A stretch of 14,809 nt of DNA from an uncultured Clostridia bacterium (GTDB lineage Bacteria > Bacillota > Clostridia > Oscillospirales > Acutalibacteraceae). The stretch spans positions 1-14,809 of the forward strand of contig CANONE010000042.1 of NCBI GenBank assembly GCA_947567585.1, given 5' to 3'. Position numbers and translations under genes: made by a program. Shown in pieces: positions 1-6,732 of the stretch. The notes under the pieces are model-generated. The model was not told where the DNA came from and did not search any database. It saw only the letters and a program-made list of their open reading frames with translations. Numbering within the stretch: position 1 is the stretch's first letter; each line of letters opens with the position of its first letter.

Positions 1-1
1 T

Positions 2-175
2 GATATGCCCAGCCATGCTCAGCCTACTATCACCAAAATGACAGCCAAGAGCTTCATTGTCGGCGCCGGCACAGGGAAGAAAGATGCCAATGGCCTTCCC
101 GCCGATCTGAACTTGTCCTTTGGTATAATTCGGGTGTTTGTCACCAATGATCGGGCGGGGCTTTACAGGGAATAA
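2..175 (+). CDS. 3' end of an unrecognised protein (partial)
   Basis: The reading frame starting at base 2 is open for 57 codons and ends at TAA 173-175; the start lies outside the window. The codons show a strong purine bias at position one and about 60% GC at position three, as expected of a translated frame, whereas the other frames are broken. The C-terminal residues read ...NLSFGIIRVFVTNDRAGLYRE, an alternation of hydrophobic and polar residues that suggests beta-strands. I do not recognise the family. A perfect extended -10 sequence (TGGTATAAT, 121-129) lies inside the frame, with no recognisable -35 box. No clear terminator follows; the CAGGG/CCCTG pairing just downstream is weak. Confidence 0.6.
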   Translation, partial: DMPSHAQPTITKMTAKSFIVGAGTGKKDANGLPADLNLSFGIIRVFVTNDRAGLYRE

Positions 176-271
176 GCTTGTTACTTAACTGTCACTACCA
201 GGGCCGATTTTCCCCTGTTTGAGTAAAGCAGATATTTAAGCGAACCCTTGAAATTACTGCTTTCCCTTGCC

Positions 272-300
272 TTGCGTAAGTCTAGGATTTATGCTATAAT
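272..300 (+). promoter_or_regulatory. Putative sigma-A promoter 1 upstream of yfhO
   Basis: A TTGCGT box (272-277), a 17-bp spacer and TATAAT (295-300) preceded by TG-N make an extended -10 promoter. It would give a leader of about 270 nt before the YfhO gene that includes the whole hairpin array. The upstream stretch 176-271 contains nothing else I can name. Confidence 0.55.
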
Positions 301-480
301 ATCCTATGGATATTTCAGCAGAGTTGGATTTGCACAGCAAATCCATAAATCGCGTAAGCGATTTGACAAGACGCGAAGTGGCTTGGAGCTATGCTATAAT
401 GTCCGCAAGGCGGACATCCGGAGTTTCCCCGTCCGCAAAGCGGCCGCCTTTCGCTTGGCGAAAGGTCTGGAAAACTTCGG
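290..480 (+). repeat. Two-unit array of short hairpins (structured leader candidate)
   Basis: Two units begin with the same motif, TATGCTATAATNTCC, at 290-304 and 390-404, exactly 100 bp apart. Unit 1 holds hairpins at 298-314 (7-bp stem), 325-345 (9-bp stem TGGATTTGC, loop ACA) and 347-364 (7-bp stem AAATCGC, GTAA tetraloop). Unit 2 holds hairpins at 399-417 (8-bp stem ATGTCCGC, loop AAG), 433-443 (4-bp stem CCGC, loop AAA) and 447-465 (8-bp stem CCTTTCGC, loop TTG). Five of the six stems end in GC next to a 3-4 nt loop and resume with GC. In unit 2, bases 418-428 can pair with 469-480 (one bulge, one G-U pair), enclosing the last two hairpins as a three-way junction. There is no U-run, so it is not a terminator, and no spacer pattern, so it is not a CRISPR array. 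Function unknown. Confidence 0.7.
390..400 (+). promoter_or_regulatory. Second extended -10 motif upstream of yfhO
   Basis: TATGCTATAAT at 390-400 repeats the -10 of the promoter at 272-300. It has TG-N-TATAAT but no acceptable -35 box at 16-18 bp. A perfect TTGACA at 363-368 is 26 bp away, too far for normal spacing. It may be a weak extended -10 promoter, or only part of the repeated unit. Confidence 0.35.
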
Positions 481-540
481 GCGGATTTATACCATGGTGT
501 AGCGGGGTACAGTTGCCGGTGGCAGCGCGCCGCGGCCTAC

Positions 541-557
541 AGTAAGAAGAGCTTACT
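541..557 (+). other. Small hairpin next to the yfhO ribosome binding site
   Basis: AGTAAG (541-546) pairs with CTTACT (552-557) across a 5-nt loop. It ends just before the GGAGGG ribosome binding site (562-567) of the YfhO gene. It is part of a leader rich in short stems; any effect on translation is inference. Confidence 0.4.
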
Positions 558-574
558 CCCTGGAGGGTTCATAT

Positions 575-3280
575 ATGGCAAATAAGCAGGTAAAAAAGAG
601 TTTTCGGGACAATTATTTTTTGAAGGCGTTTCTTTTGGGGCTGGGGCTGTCCTTTTTGGTGTTTCTGCCGTTTTTGGTGGTGGACGGCGGGCGCTTCCTG
701 TTTTACGGAGATTTCAACGTGCAGCAAGTGCCCTTCTACCGTCTGGCCCATGACGCGGTGCGGGAGGGGAATCTGGGGTGGAACCATCTGACGGACCTGG
801 GGGCCAACTTTATTGGTTCCTATTCCTTTTACCTTTTGGGCAGTCCCTTTTTCTGGCTGACCATTCCCTTCCCCTCGGAATGGGTGCAGTTCTTGATGGG
901 GCCGCTGCTGATTCTAAAGTTTGCCTGCGCGTGCCTGAGCGGGTATATCTACATCCACCGCTATACCAAGTCTCCGGATACCGCTCTGATCGGGGCGGTG
1001 CTGTACGCGTTTTCGGGATTTTCCATCTACAATATCTTCTTCAACCATTTTCATGAGGCCATTATCTGTTTTCCGCTTTTGCTGGCGGCCCTGGATGAAT
1101 ACATGCAGACCCGCTGCCGGGGCCTCTTTGCCTTGGCGGTGTTTGCCTGCTGCCTGGTGAACTATTACTTCTTCGTGGGGCAGGTTACCTTTTGCCTCAT
1201 CTACTTCTTCCTGCGGCTCATTTGCGGAAGCTGGCGGATTTCCTTCAAAGATTTTCTGCTGCTGGCTTTGGAGGCCCTAATCGGCGTGGGGCTGTCGGGC
1301 ATACTCTTACTGCCCTCGGTGCTGGCGGTGGTCCAAAACAACCGGGTGGACAATGTGGTTAATGGCTGGAACGCGGTGCTCTATAACCGCAACCAGCGGT
1401 ACCTGCACATTATTGAATGCTTCTTCTTCCCGCCGGACCTGCCCGCCAGGCCCAACTTCACCCCGGATTCTGAATCAAAATGGTCCTCTTTGGGGGCCTG
1501 GCTGCCCCTTTTCAGCATGACGGGGGTCATCGGCTGGCTGCAGCTGCGGCGCAGGCACTGGCTGAAAAAGATGCTGTGGGTGCTTTTCGCCATGGCGCTG
1601 GTGCCGTTTCTCAATTCTTCCTTCCAGATTATGAACGCCTCTTACTATGCCCGCTGGTACTATATGCTGACCTTAATGATGGCCTTGGCCACTGTGATGT
1701 CCCTGGAAAACGAAAGGGTAGACTGGAAGCGCTCCATTACCTGGACTTTCGCCATCACCGCGGCCATTGCGGCGGTGATCGGCTTTATGCCGGCAAAGGA
1801 CACGGTGGACGGGGAGGAAATTTGGAGCATGGGCCTGGAGGAATACCCCACCCGCTTTTGGAGCTATGTGGCTATTTCCCTTTTGTGCCTGGGGCTGGTG
1901 GTATACCTGTTCCAGTTCAGGGGCCGTAGCCGTCAGGCTTTTAAGCGGGGGACCATGTGGCTTTTATCCTCCGTATCCGTCGTCTATTCCATCTTCTTCA
2001 TCTCTATTGGCAAAACCCAGTCCGACTACACCTGGGACCACCTGATTCCCTATGCCCTCAACGGGGGCGCGGCCGTTGACCTGCCGGACCTGCAGACCTG
2101 CCGCTCGGATTTTTACGAGTCCATGGACAATGCGGCTATGTTCTGGAAGATCCCTTCCATACAGGCGTTCCACAGCATCGTCCCCGGCTCTGTGATGGAG
2201 TTTTACGATTCCATCGGCGTCCAGCGGGACGTAGCCTCCCGGCCCACAGTAAGCCATTACGGCCTGCGGGGGCTTACCTCTGTCCACTGGCTCTTTGACG
2301 ATGACGACGACCCGGATTTCTTCGCGGGAGAGGATTCCAGCGAGCCCTCTATGCCTGGCTGGGCCTACTATGGCAATGCCAATGGTTATGATATCTGGGA
2401 AAATGAGTACTATATTCCTATGGGCTTTTCCTACGACCATTATCTGACCCGCAGCGAGTATGAGGAGCTCTCTAAAGGCACGGATTCTGCCGTGGGCCAG
2501 CGGGAGCTGGCTATGCTGCGGGCGGTCGTGGTGGAGGACGCGGACGCCGCCAATCTGGACGGCCTGCTGTCCCATCTGGAGAAAAACCAGATCTACAATG
2601 AAAGCGGCTATTTTTCTGACTGCCGGGAGCGGGGCCGGAACGCCTGCGAGAATTTCGAGTACACCAATACCGGCTTTCGGGCCAATATGGTGGATGTTTC
2701 CGAAGACCGGCTGGTATTTTTCAGCGTCCCCTATGAAGGGGGCTGGCAGGCCAAGGTCAATGGAGAAGAGGCGGAAATTATCCGGGCCAATGTGGGCTTT
2801 ATGGCGGTACGGGTCCCCCGGGGGCCCCTGGCCGACATAGAATTTACCTACCGCACCCCAGGGCTGGGGGGCGGCGCCTTGCTGACGGTGGGCGCGCTGA
2901 TGCTTCTCACCGGCTATCTGGCGCTGGCAAAACGCATGCAAAAGCCCTCGCCCCCCCAGCCCCCCAGACTGCGCCGGGCAGAGCGCTTCTCTGCGTACGC
3001 CAAAAAGCACAAGGCCAGCTTCCTGCGGCCCCAGGGCCTGCGTTTAAAAAGAACCGGCCAAGAGCCGGCGGCGGCGATGCCTCCCCTCCCAAAGGAGGCG
3101 CCTGCCGCCCCTGCTCCGCCGCCGGCAAAGCCTTTGGGAAAAGAAACCCCTGCCCCTTTGCCTACGCCGGAAGACCGGCCCCATACGCCAAGGCCCCATG
3201 CCCCGATTAGAAAGCGTTACCAGCCCCGGCCCTGGCCTCAGCAGGAGGCGGAGCCCGATCATAAGGAGGAAGAGAAATGA
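575..3280 (+). CDS. yfhO: YfhO-family polytopic membrane protein (GT-C glycosyltransferase-like)
   Basis: This 901-residue protein has a TM segment near residues 16-36, many further membrane segments to about residue 475, an extracytoplasmic part (about 480-760) and a last TM near 764-786. After the first TM comes YGDFNVQQVPF (44-54), whose Asp46 sits where GT-C enzymes carry a catalytic acid. YfhO proteins are thought to move a sugar from undecaprenyl phosphate to a surface polymer, teichoic acid in Bacillus and Listeria. The next gene, a GT2 enzyme, matches the csbB-yfhO pairing of Bacillus. Unusual parts are an acidic run DDDDDP (575-580) and a basic, Pro/Ala-rich cytoplasmic tail of about 115 residues (787-901). 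The start has GGAGGG at 562-567. The acceptor polymer cannot be read from the sequence. Confidence 0.85.
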   Translation: MANKQVKKSFRDNYFLKAFLLGLGLSFLVFLPFLVVDGGRFLFYGDFNVQQVPFYRLAHDAVREGNLGWNHLTDLGANFIGSYSFYLLGSPFFWLTIPFPSEWVQFLMGPLLILKFACACLSGYIYIHRYTKSPDTALIGAVLYAFSGFSIYNIFFNHFHEAIICFPLLLAALDEYMQTRCRGLFALAVFACCLVNYYFFVGQVTFCLIYFFLRLICGSWRISFKDFLLLALEALIGVGLSGILLLPSVLAVVQNNRVDNVVNGWNAVLYNRNQRYLHIIECFFFPPDLPARPNFTPDSESKWSSLGAWLPLFSMTGVIGWLQLRRRHWLKKMLWVLFAMALVPFLNSSFQIMNASYYARWYYMLTLMMALATVMSLENERVDWKRSITWTFAITAAIAAVIGFMPAKDTVDGEEIWSMGLEEYPTRFWSYVAISLLCLGLVVYLFQFRGRSRQAFKRGTMWLLSSVSVVYSIFFISIGKTQSDYTWDHLIPYALNGGAAVDLPDLQTCRSDFYESMDNAAMFWKIPSIQAFHSIVPGSVMEFYDSIGVQRDVASRPTVSHYGLRGLTSVHWLFDDDDDPDFFAGEDSSEPSMPGWAYYGNANGYDIWENEYYIPMGFSYDHYLTRSEYEELSKGTDSAVGQRELAMLRAVVVEDADAANLDGLLSHLEKNQIYNESGYFSDCRERGRNACENFEYTNTGFRANMVDVSEDRLVFFSVPYEGGWQAKVNGEEAEIIRANVGFMAVRVPRGPLADIEFTYRTPGLGGGALLTVGALMLLTGYLALAKRMQKPSPPQPPRLRRAERFSAYAKKHKASFLRPQGLRLKRTGQEPAAAMPPLPKEAPAAPAPPPAKPLGKETPAPLPTPEDRPHTPRPHAPIRKRYQPRPWPQQEAEPDHKEEEK

Positions 3281-4236
3281 ACCCTACCGTATACTTTGTC
3301 ATTCCCTGTTACAACGAGGAGGAAGCCCTGCCGGAGACGGTGCGGCAGCTTACCGCCAAGATGGATTCCATGCGCGCCCAGGGTTTGGCCAACGAACACA
3401 GCCGGATGCTTTTGGTAGACGACGGCAGCAAGGATAAAACCTGGCGGCTGATTACAGAGCTCAACCGGGACAACCCCTATGTGGAGGGAGTCAAGCTGGC
3501 CCATAACCGGGGCCACCAGAACGCCCTGCTCTGCGGCCTGATGACCGCCATGGAAAGCTGCGACTGCGCCATCAGCCTGGACGCGGATTTGCAGGATGAC
3601 GTGGACGCCCTGGACGAGTTTGTGAAAAAGTATCTGGAGGGCTGCGATGTGGTCTACGGCGTGCGAAACAAGCGGGACACCGACACCTGGTTTAAGCGCA
3701 CCACCGCCGAAGGCTTTTACAAGGTGATGAAGCTTTTGGGAGTAGACGTGGTCTTTAACCACGCCGACTACCGGCTGATGAGCCGCCGGGCGCTGGAGGG
3801 GCTTTCTGAATATAAAGAGGTCAACCTGTTTCTGCGGGGCATGGTGCCCCTCATTGGCTACCGCAGCGACTATGTCTACTATGACCGCCACGAGCGCATT
3901 GCCGGGGAATCCAAATACCCCCTAAAGAAGATGATCGCCCTGGCCATAGACGGCATCAGCAGCTTCAGCGTGAAGCCCTTGAAGCTCATCTCCAACTTCG
4001 GCGTCTTGGTCTCGGTACTCAGCGTTTTCGGCCTTTTATACGCCCTGATCTCCTACTTTGCCGGCTGGGCCGTGTCTGGCTGGACGGCCATTGTCTGCTC
4101 CATCTGGCTTCTAGGCGGCCTGCAAATGCTGTGCCTGGGCGTGGTAGGCGGCTATATCGGAAAAATCTACAGCGAAGTGAAGGCCCGCCCCCGCTACCGG
4201 GTGGAGGAGCATTTGGTGAAAAGGGACAAGCCATAA
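3277..4236 (+). CDS. GT2 family glycosyltransferase, DPM1/CsbB-like
   Basis: A 319-residue membrane-anchored GT2 enzyme. The N-terminal GT-A domain begins VIPCYNEEEALPE (8-20) and has DDG at 48-50 and the metal-binding DAD at 102-104 within LDADLQDD. The GESKY motif (210-214) resembles the membrane-proximal motif of polyprenyl-phosphate glycosyltransferases. Two TM segments follow (about 231-255 and 265-290), then a basic tail. Family knowledge: such enzymes transfer a sugar from a nucleotide donor to undecaprenyl phosphate on the cytoplasmic face; CsbB and GtrB are the closest named types. The ATG overlaps the YfhO stop as ATGA and has AAGGAGG at 3263-3269, so the two are translationally coupled. 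No GtcA-type flippase is seen in the window. The sugar is unknown. Confidence 0.9.
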   Translation: MNPTVYFVIPCYNEEEALPETVRQLTAKMDSMRAQGLANEHSRMLLVDDGSKDKTWRLITELNRDNPYVEGVKLAHNRGHQNALLCGLMTAMESCDCAISLDADLQDDVDALDEFVKKYLEGCDVVYGVRNKRDTDTWFKRTTAEGFYKVMKLLGVDVVFNHADYRLMSRRALEGLSEYKEVNLFLRGMVPLIGYRSDYVYYDRHERIAGESKYPLKKMIALAIDGISSFSVKPLKLISNFGVLVSVLSVFGLLYALISYFAGWAVSGWTAIVCSIWLLGGLQMLCLGVVGGYIGKIYSEVKARPRYRVEEHLVKRDKP

Positions 4237-4261
4237 CGGGAATAGGAAGGAGAGAACGGTT

Positions 4262-4879
4262 ATGCGCCCGATTATCCTTTTGGGCGGTTCGTCCTGCGCT
4301 GGGAAATCCACTGCGGCCAAGCGGTTGGGAGAGAAGCTGGGCTATCAGGTCTACCACACCGACGATATCTTTTTAAACGCGCCTGTTACGCCGGAAGATC
4401 AGCCCCACATGGCGGAGCTGCGGGCCATGAAAAACCCGCTGCTGGTCTGGACGCGGCCCGCCGCAGACTGCCTGGAATTCTGGCTGGCCTATTATCAGGA
4501 GGCTTTCCAGATATTTTTGCGGGAACTGGCGCATTTTATGGAAGAGGGGCAAGCGCCCTTGCTGGCAGAGGGAGTCTGCCTGCTGCCAAAGTTTTTAGAA
4601 CAGGCGGGGCTGCTGGACCGTTCTCGGTTCCTTGTGTGCGGAACCAGCGCCCTGGGAGCCGCCATGGCTGGGAAATGGGAGTTCATAAAGGAAATGGAAG
4701 CGCTGGAAAGCCGGGAGGAAATTTACGCCCATATTTTGACCACCTTTTCCGCCGCGGCAAAACTGGTAGCGCGGGGCGCCAATCGGGCCGGGCGTCCATG
4801 CTTTCCTGTGAACGGGCCGGAAGACTATGCCGGAAACCTCCCCAGGCTGCAAAAAGCGCTTCGGGAAATGGTCGCCTAA
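4262..4879 (+). CDS. P-loop kinase-like protein of unknown substrate
   Basis: A 205-residue soluble protein with a Walker A loop GSSCAGKST (9-17), an acidic pair at 34-35 (HTDDIF) where small-molecule kinases bind substrate, and a hydrophobic strand ending LLAEG (100-104) in the Walker B position. The fold appears to be that of the adenylate/shikimate kinase-like P-loop superfamily, but no signature fixes the substrate. It begins 25 nt after the GT2 stop, with AGGAG at 4248-4252, so it probably belongs to the same operon. A role in envelope glycosylation is possible, but there is no direct evidence. It could also be an unrelated passenger gene. No transcription terminator is evident after it. 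Confidence 0.7.
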   Translation: MRPIILLGGSSCAGKSTAAKRLGEKLGYQVYHTDDIFLNAPVTPEDQPHMAELRAMKNPLLVWTRPAADCLEFWLAYYQEAFQIFLRELAHFMEEGQAPLLAEGVCLLPKFLEQAGLLDRSRFLVCGTSALGAAMAGKWEFIKEMEALESREEIYAHILTTFSAAAKLVARGANRAGRPCFPVNGPEDYAGNLPRLQKALREMVA

Positions 4880-4925
4880 AGGAAAAGCTCCAGAAAAAAT
4901 TAGGAATATCTTCACAATTATCCTC

Positions 4926-4954
4926 TTTACCTTTGTTTCTCAAAACGTTATACT
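4926..4954 (+). promoter_or_regulatory. Sigma-A promoter of the carboxypeptidase gene
   Basis: TTTACC (4926-4931), a 17-bp spacer and TATACT (4949-4954) make a good promoter. It predicts a start near 4961 and a leader of about 178 nt before the carboxypeptidase gene. It lies in an AT-rich pocket directly after the preceding gene. Confidence 0.65.
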
Positions 4955-4995
4955 AAAAACCGATCATCCTCACGAAACCATCCCTTGCCATCCCA

Positions 4996-5112
4996 GCTTC
5001 TTAATAAGCAGAAGCCAAGAAAATTGTCAAAACATTGCGCGGTCCAGGAGCGCTGCCCTTCACGATGCGAAATCGTGGCCCCTGGCAGAGCGCGCCTTAG
5101 CAGGGTCCCGCG
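4996..5112 (+). promoter_or_regulatory. Structured 5' leader of the carboxypeptidase gene
   Basis: The leader contains GCTTCT/AGAAGC (4996-5001 with 5010-5015). A longer hairpin follows: GCGCTGCC (5050-5057) pairs with 5084-5093 through a 2-nt bulge, and inside it CACGAT (5061-5066) pairs with ATCGTG (5072-5077) around a GCGAA loop. CGCGG (5038-5042) can pair with CCGCG (5108-5112) to close the whole fold just before the AGGAGGT ribosome binding site at 5124-5130. I match it to no known riboswitch class. There is no intrinsic terminator in the leader, so any control would act on translation or RNA stability. Confidence 0.45.
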
Positions 5113-5138
5113 ACCTTAGAGACAGGAGGTAAGCACAC

Positions 5139-6644
5139 ATGAAAACGTTTCGCGGCTGCGCCGCCGTTCTTTTGGCGCTGATGCTGATCTTTTCCGCGGC
5201 GGCCCCCGCCCTTGCTGCGGAGGGCTTCACTTTCAATTGGGACGGCGGCCGGGACGACGACAGCGACCGGCCCCATTGCAAATCCCTTTTCATGGTGAAC
5301 CTGGACACGGATACGGTGGTCTACACCCTCAATCCGGACGAGCGGCTGCCCATGGCCTCCATGACCAAGATCATGAGCTATATTGTGGCCTATGAGACCA
5401 TCCCGGATATTGAGCATGCGGTGATCACCGTTCCCCAGCGGGTGGAGGACGACCTGGAGGGCACCGGCAGCTCGCTGGCGGGAATCGCCGTGGGCGAGGA
5501 GCTGACAGGCATGCAGCTCTTATACCTGATGATGGTCCCCTCCGGCAATGATGCGGCCCTGACCTTTATGGACTATGTGGACAATCTCTATGCCACTGGG
5601 CGGCTGAACCCCAGCAGCGCCCCCAACCCGGAGGACCCCGGCGCCCCTACCCCTGTTCCCCAGGACGCGGGCGCCCCGGACGGGGATGAGGAGGAGACCC
5701 CTGGCCGCACCGATTATACCGGGGAAAGCTATTTTATCCAGCTGATGAACCAGAAGGCCCAAGAGCTGGGGTGCAAGAACACCCACTTTACCAATCCCCA
5801 CGGCCTGCACGACCCCAACCACTACAGCACGGCCCGGGACATGGCCGCCATTGCCAAATACGCCATGAGCCTGCCCAATTTTGTCAACGTCACCAGCACA
5901 GACCACTATCTGAAGCCCGCAACCAACATGAATCCCAACGAGGAGACCTTTCCCAATACCAACAAGCTGCTGATCACCTATCCGGACCTATACGGCAATA
6001 CCTACTTTTACACCTATGCAAAGGGGATCAAAACCGGCTCCCACGACGAGGCGGGCCACTGCGTGGCGGCGTCCGCCACGGCTTTTGGATATACCTATAT
6101 CGTCATCGCCATGGGAGACATGGAGGGCTACGAGAACGACATCCACTATGAGATGATGGACGCCCGGTCCCTGTTCCGCTGGGCCCTGACCAGTCTGGAC
6201 AAGAAGACCATCACTGTAGAAGGGGATGTGCTTAGCTCCGTGAAGCTGGAATACGCTTTTCAAAAGGACGAGCTGCAATTGGCCGCCGGAGAAAGCGTCA
6301 GCGCTATGCTGCCAAACAGCGTGGGAGCCAGCTCCATTACAGTGACCCGGGACGTGCCGGAGAGCGTCCAGGCCCCTATCCGAAAGGGCGAACAGGTCGG
6401 CACCGCCACTCTAAGCTACGCCGACGAGGTGATTGCCACCGTACCCTTGGTAGCCACTGAATCCGTGGCCCGCAGCGACCTGATCGCCAGCTGGGAGCAA
6501 GGAAAGTCCCTCCTAACATCTCCCTGGTTCATCGCGGTTATGGCCGTCATCGGGGCCTTGGTTGCCGTCTACCTAATCCTAGTGGTATTCTACCGCCGCA
6601 AGCAGCGCCAGCTCCGGCACGTACGCAAGTTCCGAGATCTCTAA
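5139..6644 (+). CDS. dacF: Serine-type D-Ala-D-Ala carboxypeptidase (S11, DacF/PBP5-like)
   Basis: This 501-residue secreted, membrane-anchored enzyme removes the terminal D-Ala from peptidoglycan pentapeptides. A signal peptide spans about 1-27 (cleavage likely after ALA). The three catalytic motifs are present: SMTK at 74-77 (Ser74 nucleophile, Lys77), SGN at 135-137 and KTG at 298-300. A beta-rich region follows (about 345-460), like the PBP5 C-terminal domain. A TM segment near 467-487 and a basic cytoplasmic tail end the protein, in place of the amphipathic helix of E. coli PBP5. An insert of about 35 residues (157-192), rich in Pro, Asp, Glu and Gly, lies between the SGN and KTG motifs and lengthens the protein. 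The start has AGGAGGT at 5124-5130. It appears to be transcribed alone. The symbol is by family resemblance; dacA/dacB-type names are also possible. Confidence 0.92.
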   Translation: MKTFRGCAAVLLALMLIFSAAAPALAAEGFTFNWDGGRDDDSDRPHCKSLFMVNLDTDTVVYTLNPDERLPMASMTKIMSYIVAYETIPDIEHAVITVPQRVEDDLEGTGSSLAGIAVGEELTGMQLLYLMMVPSGNDAALTFMDYVDNLYATGRLNPSSAPNPEDPGAPTPVPQDAGAPDGDEEETPGRTDYTGESYFIQLMNQKAQELGCKNTHFTNPHGLHDPNHYSTARDMAAIAKYAMSLPNFVNVTSTDHYLKPATNMNPNEETFPNTNKLLITYPDLYGNTYFYTYAKGIKTGSHDEAGHCVAASATAFGYTYIVIAMGDMEGYENDIHYEMMDARSLFRWALTSLDKKTITVEGDVLSSVKLEYAFQKDELQLAAGESVSAMLPNSVGASSITVTRDVPESVQAPIRKGEQVGTATLSYADEVIATVPLVATESVARSDLIASWEQGKSLLTSPWFIAVMAVIGALVAVYLILVVFYRRKQRQLRHVRKFRDL

Positions 6645-6669
6645 GCTCTGCCCGCAGCAAAAGTCTTTT

Positions 6670-6710
6670 AAAGGGGAGAAGCCGTACAAAACAACGGCTT
6701 CTCCCCTTTT
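6670..6710. terminator. Bidirectional intrinsic terminator
   Basis: GGGGAGAAGCCGT (6673-6685) pairs perfectly with 6694-6706 around an 8-nt loop. It is followed by TTTTCC on the plus strand and flanked by an A-run upstream, which reads as U-rich on the minus strand. It sits between the converging carboxypeptidase and hydrolase genes and probably ends both. Confidence 0.92.
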
Positions 6711-6732
6711 CCTTTACTATATAGGTAAATCT

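Noticed and set aside
363..400. Perfect TTGACA paired with the second TATAAT
   Set aside because: The spacing is 26 bp, well outside the 16-18 bp that sigma-A needs; no better -10 lies at the right distance.
290..480. CRISPR array or transposable element
   Set aside because: Only two units, no regular repeat-spacer pattern, no cas genes, and no transposase or terminal inverted repeats around it.
248..502. Open frames of 84 and 79 codons in the region before yfhO
   Set aside because: They run straight through the hairpin array, have no ribosome binding site and no family resemblance; the palindromes explain their composition.
1964..3010. 348-codon minus-strand open frame
   Set aside because: It lies wholly inside the well-supported YfhO gene and is an antisense shadow favoured by high GC.
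5101..5115. Resemblance of CAGGGTCCCGCG to the T-box conserved motif
   Set aside because: The core AGGGTGG-N-ACCGCG is not matched, no specifier domain or terminator is present, and the gene is not amino-acid or tRNA related.
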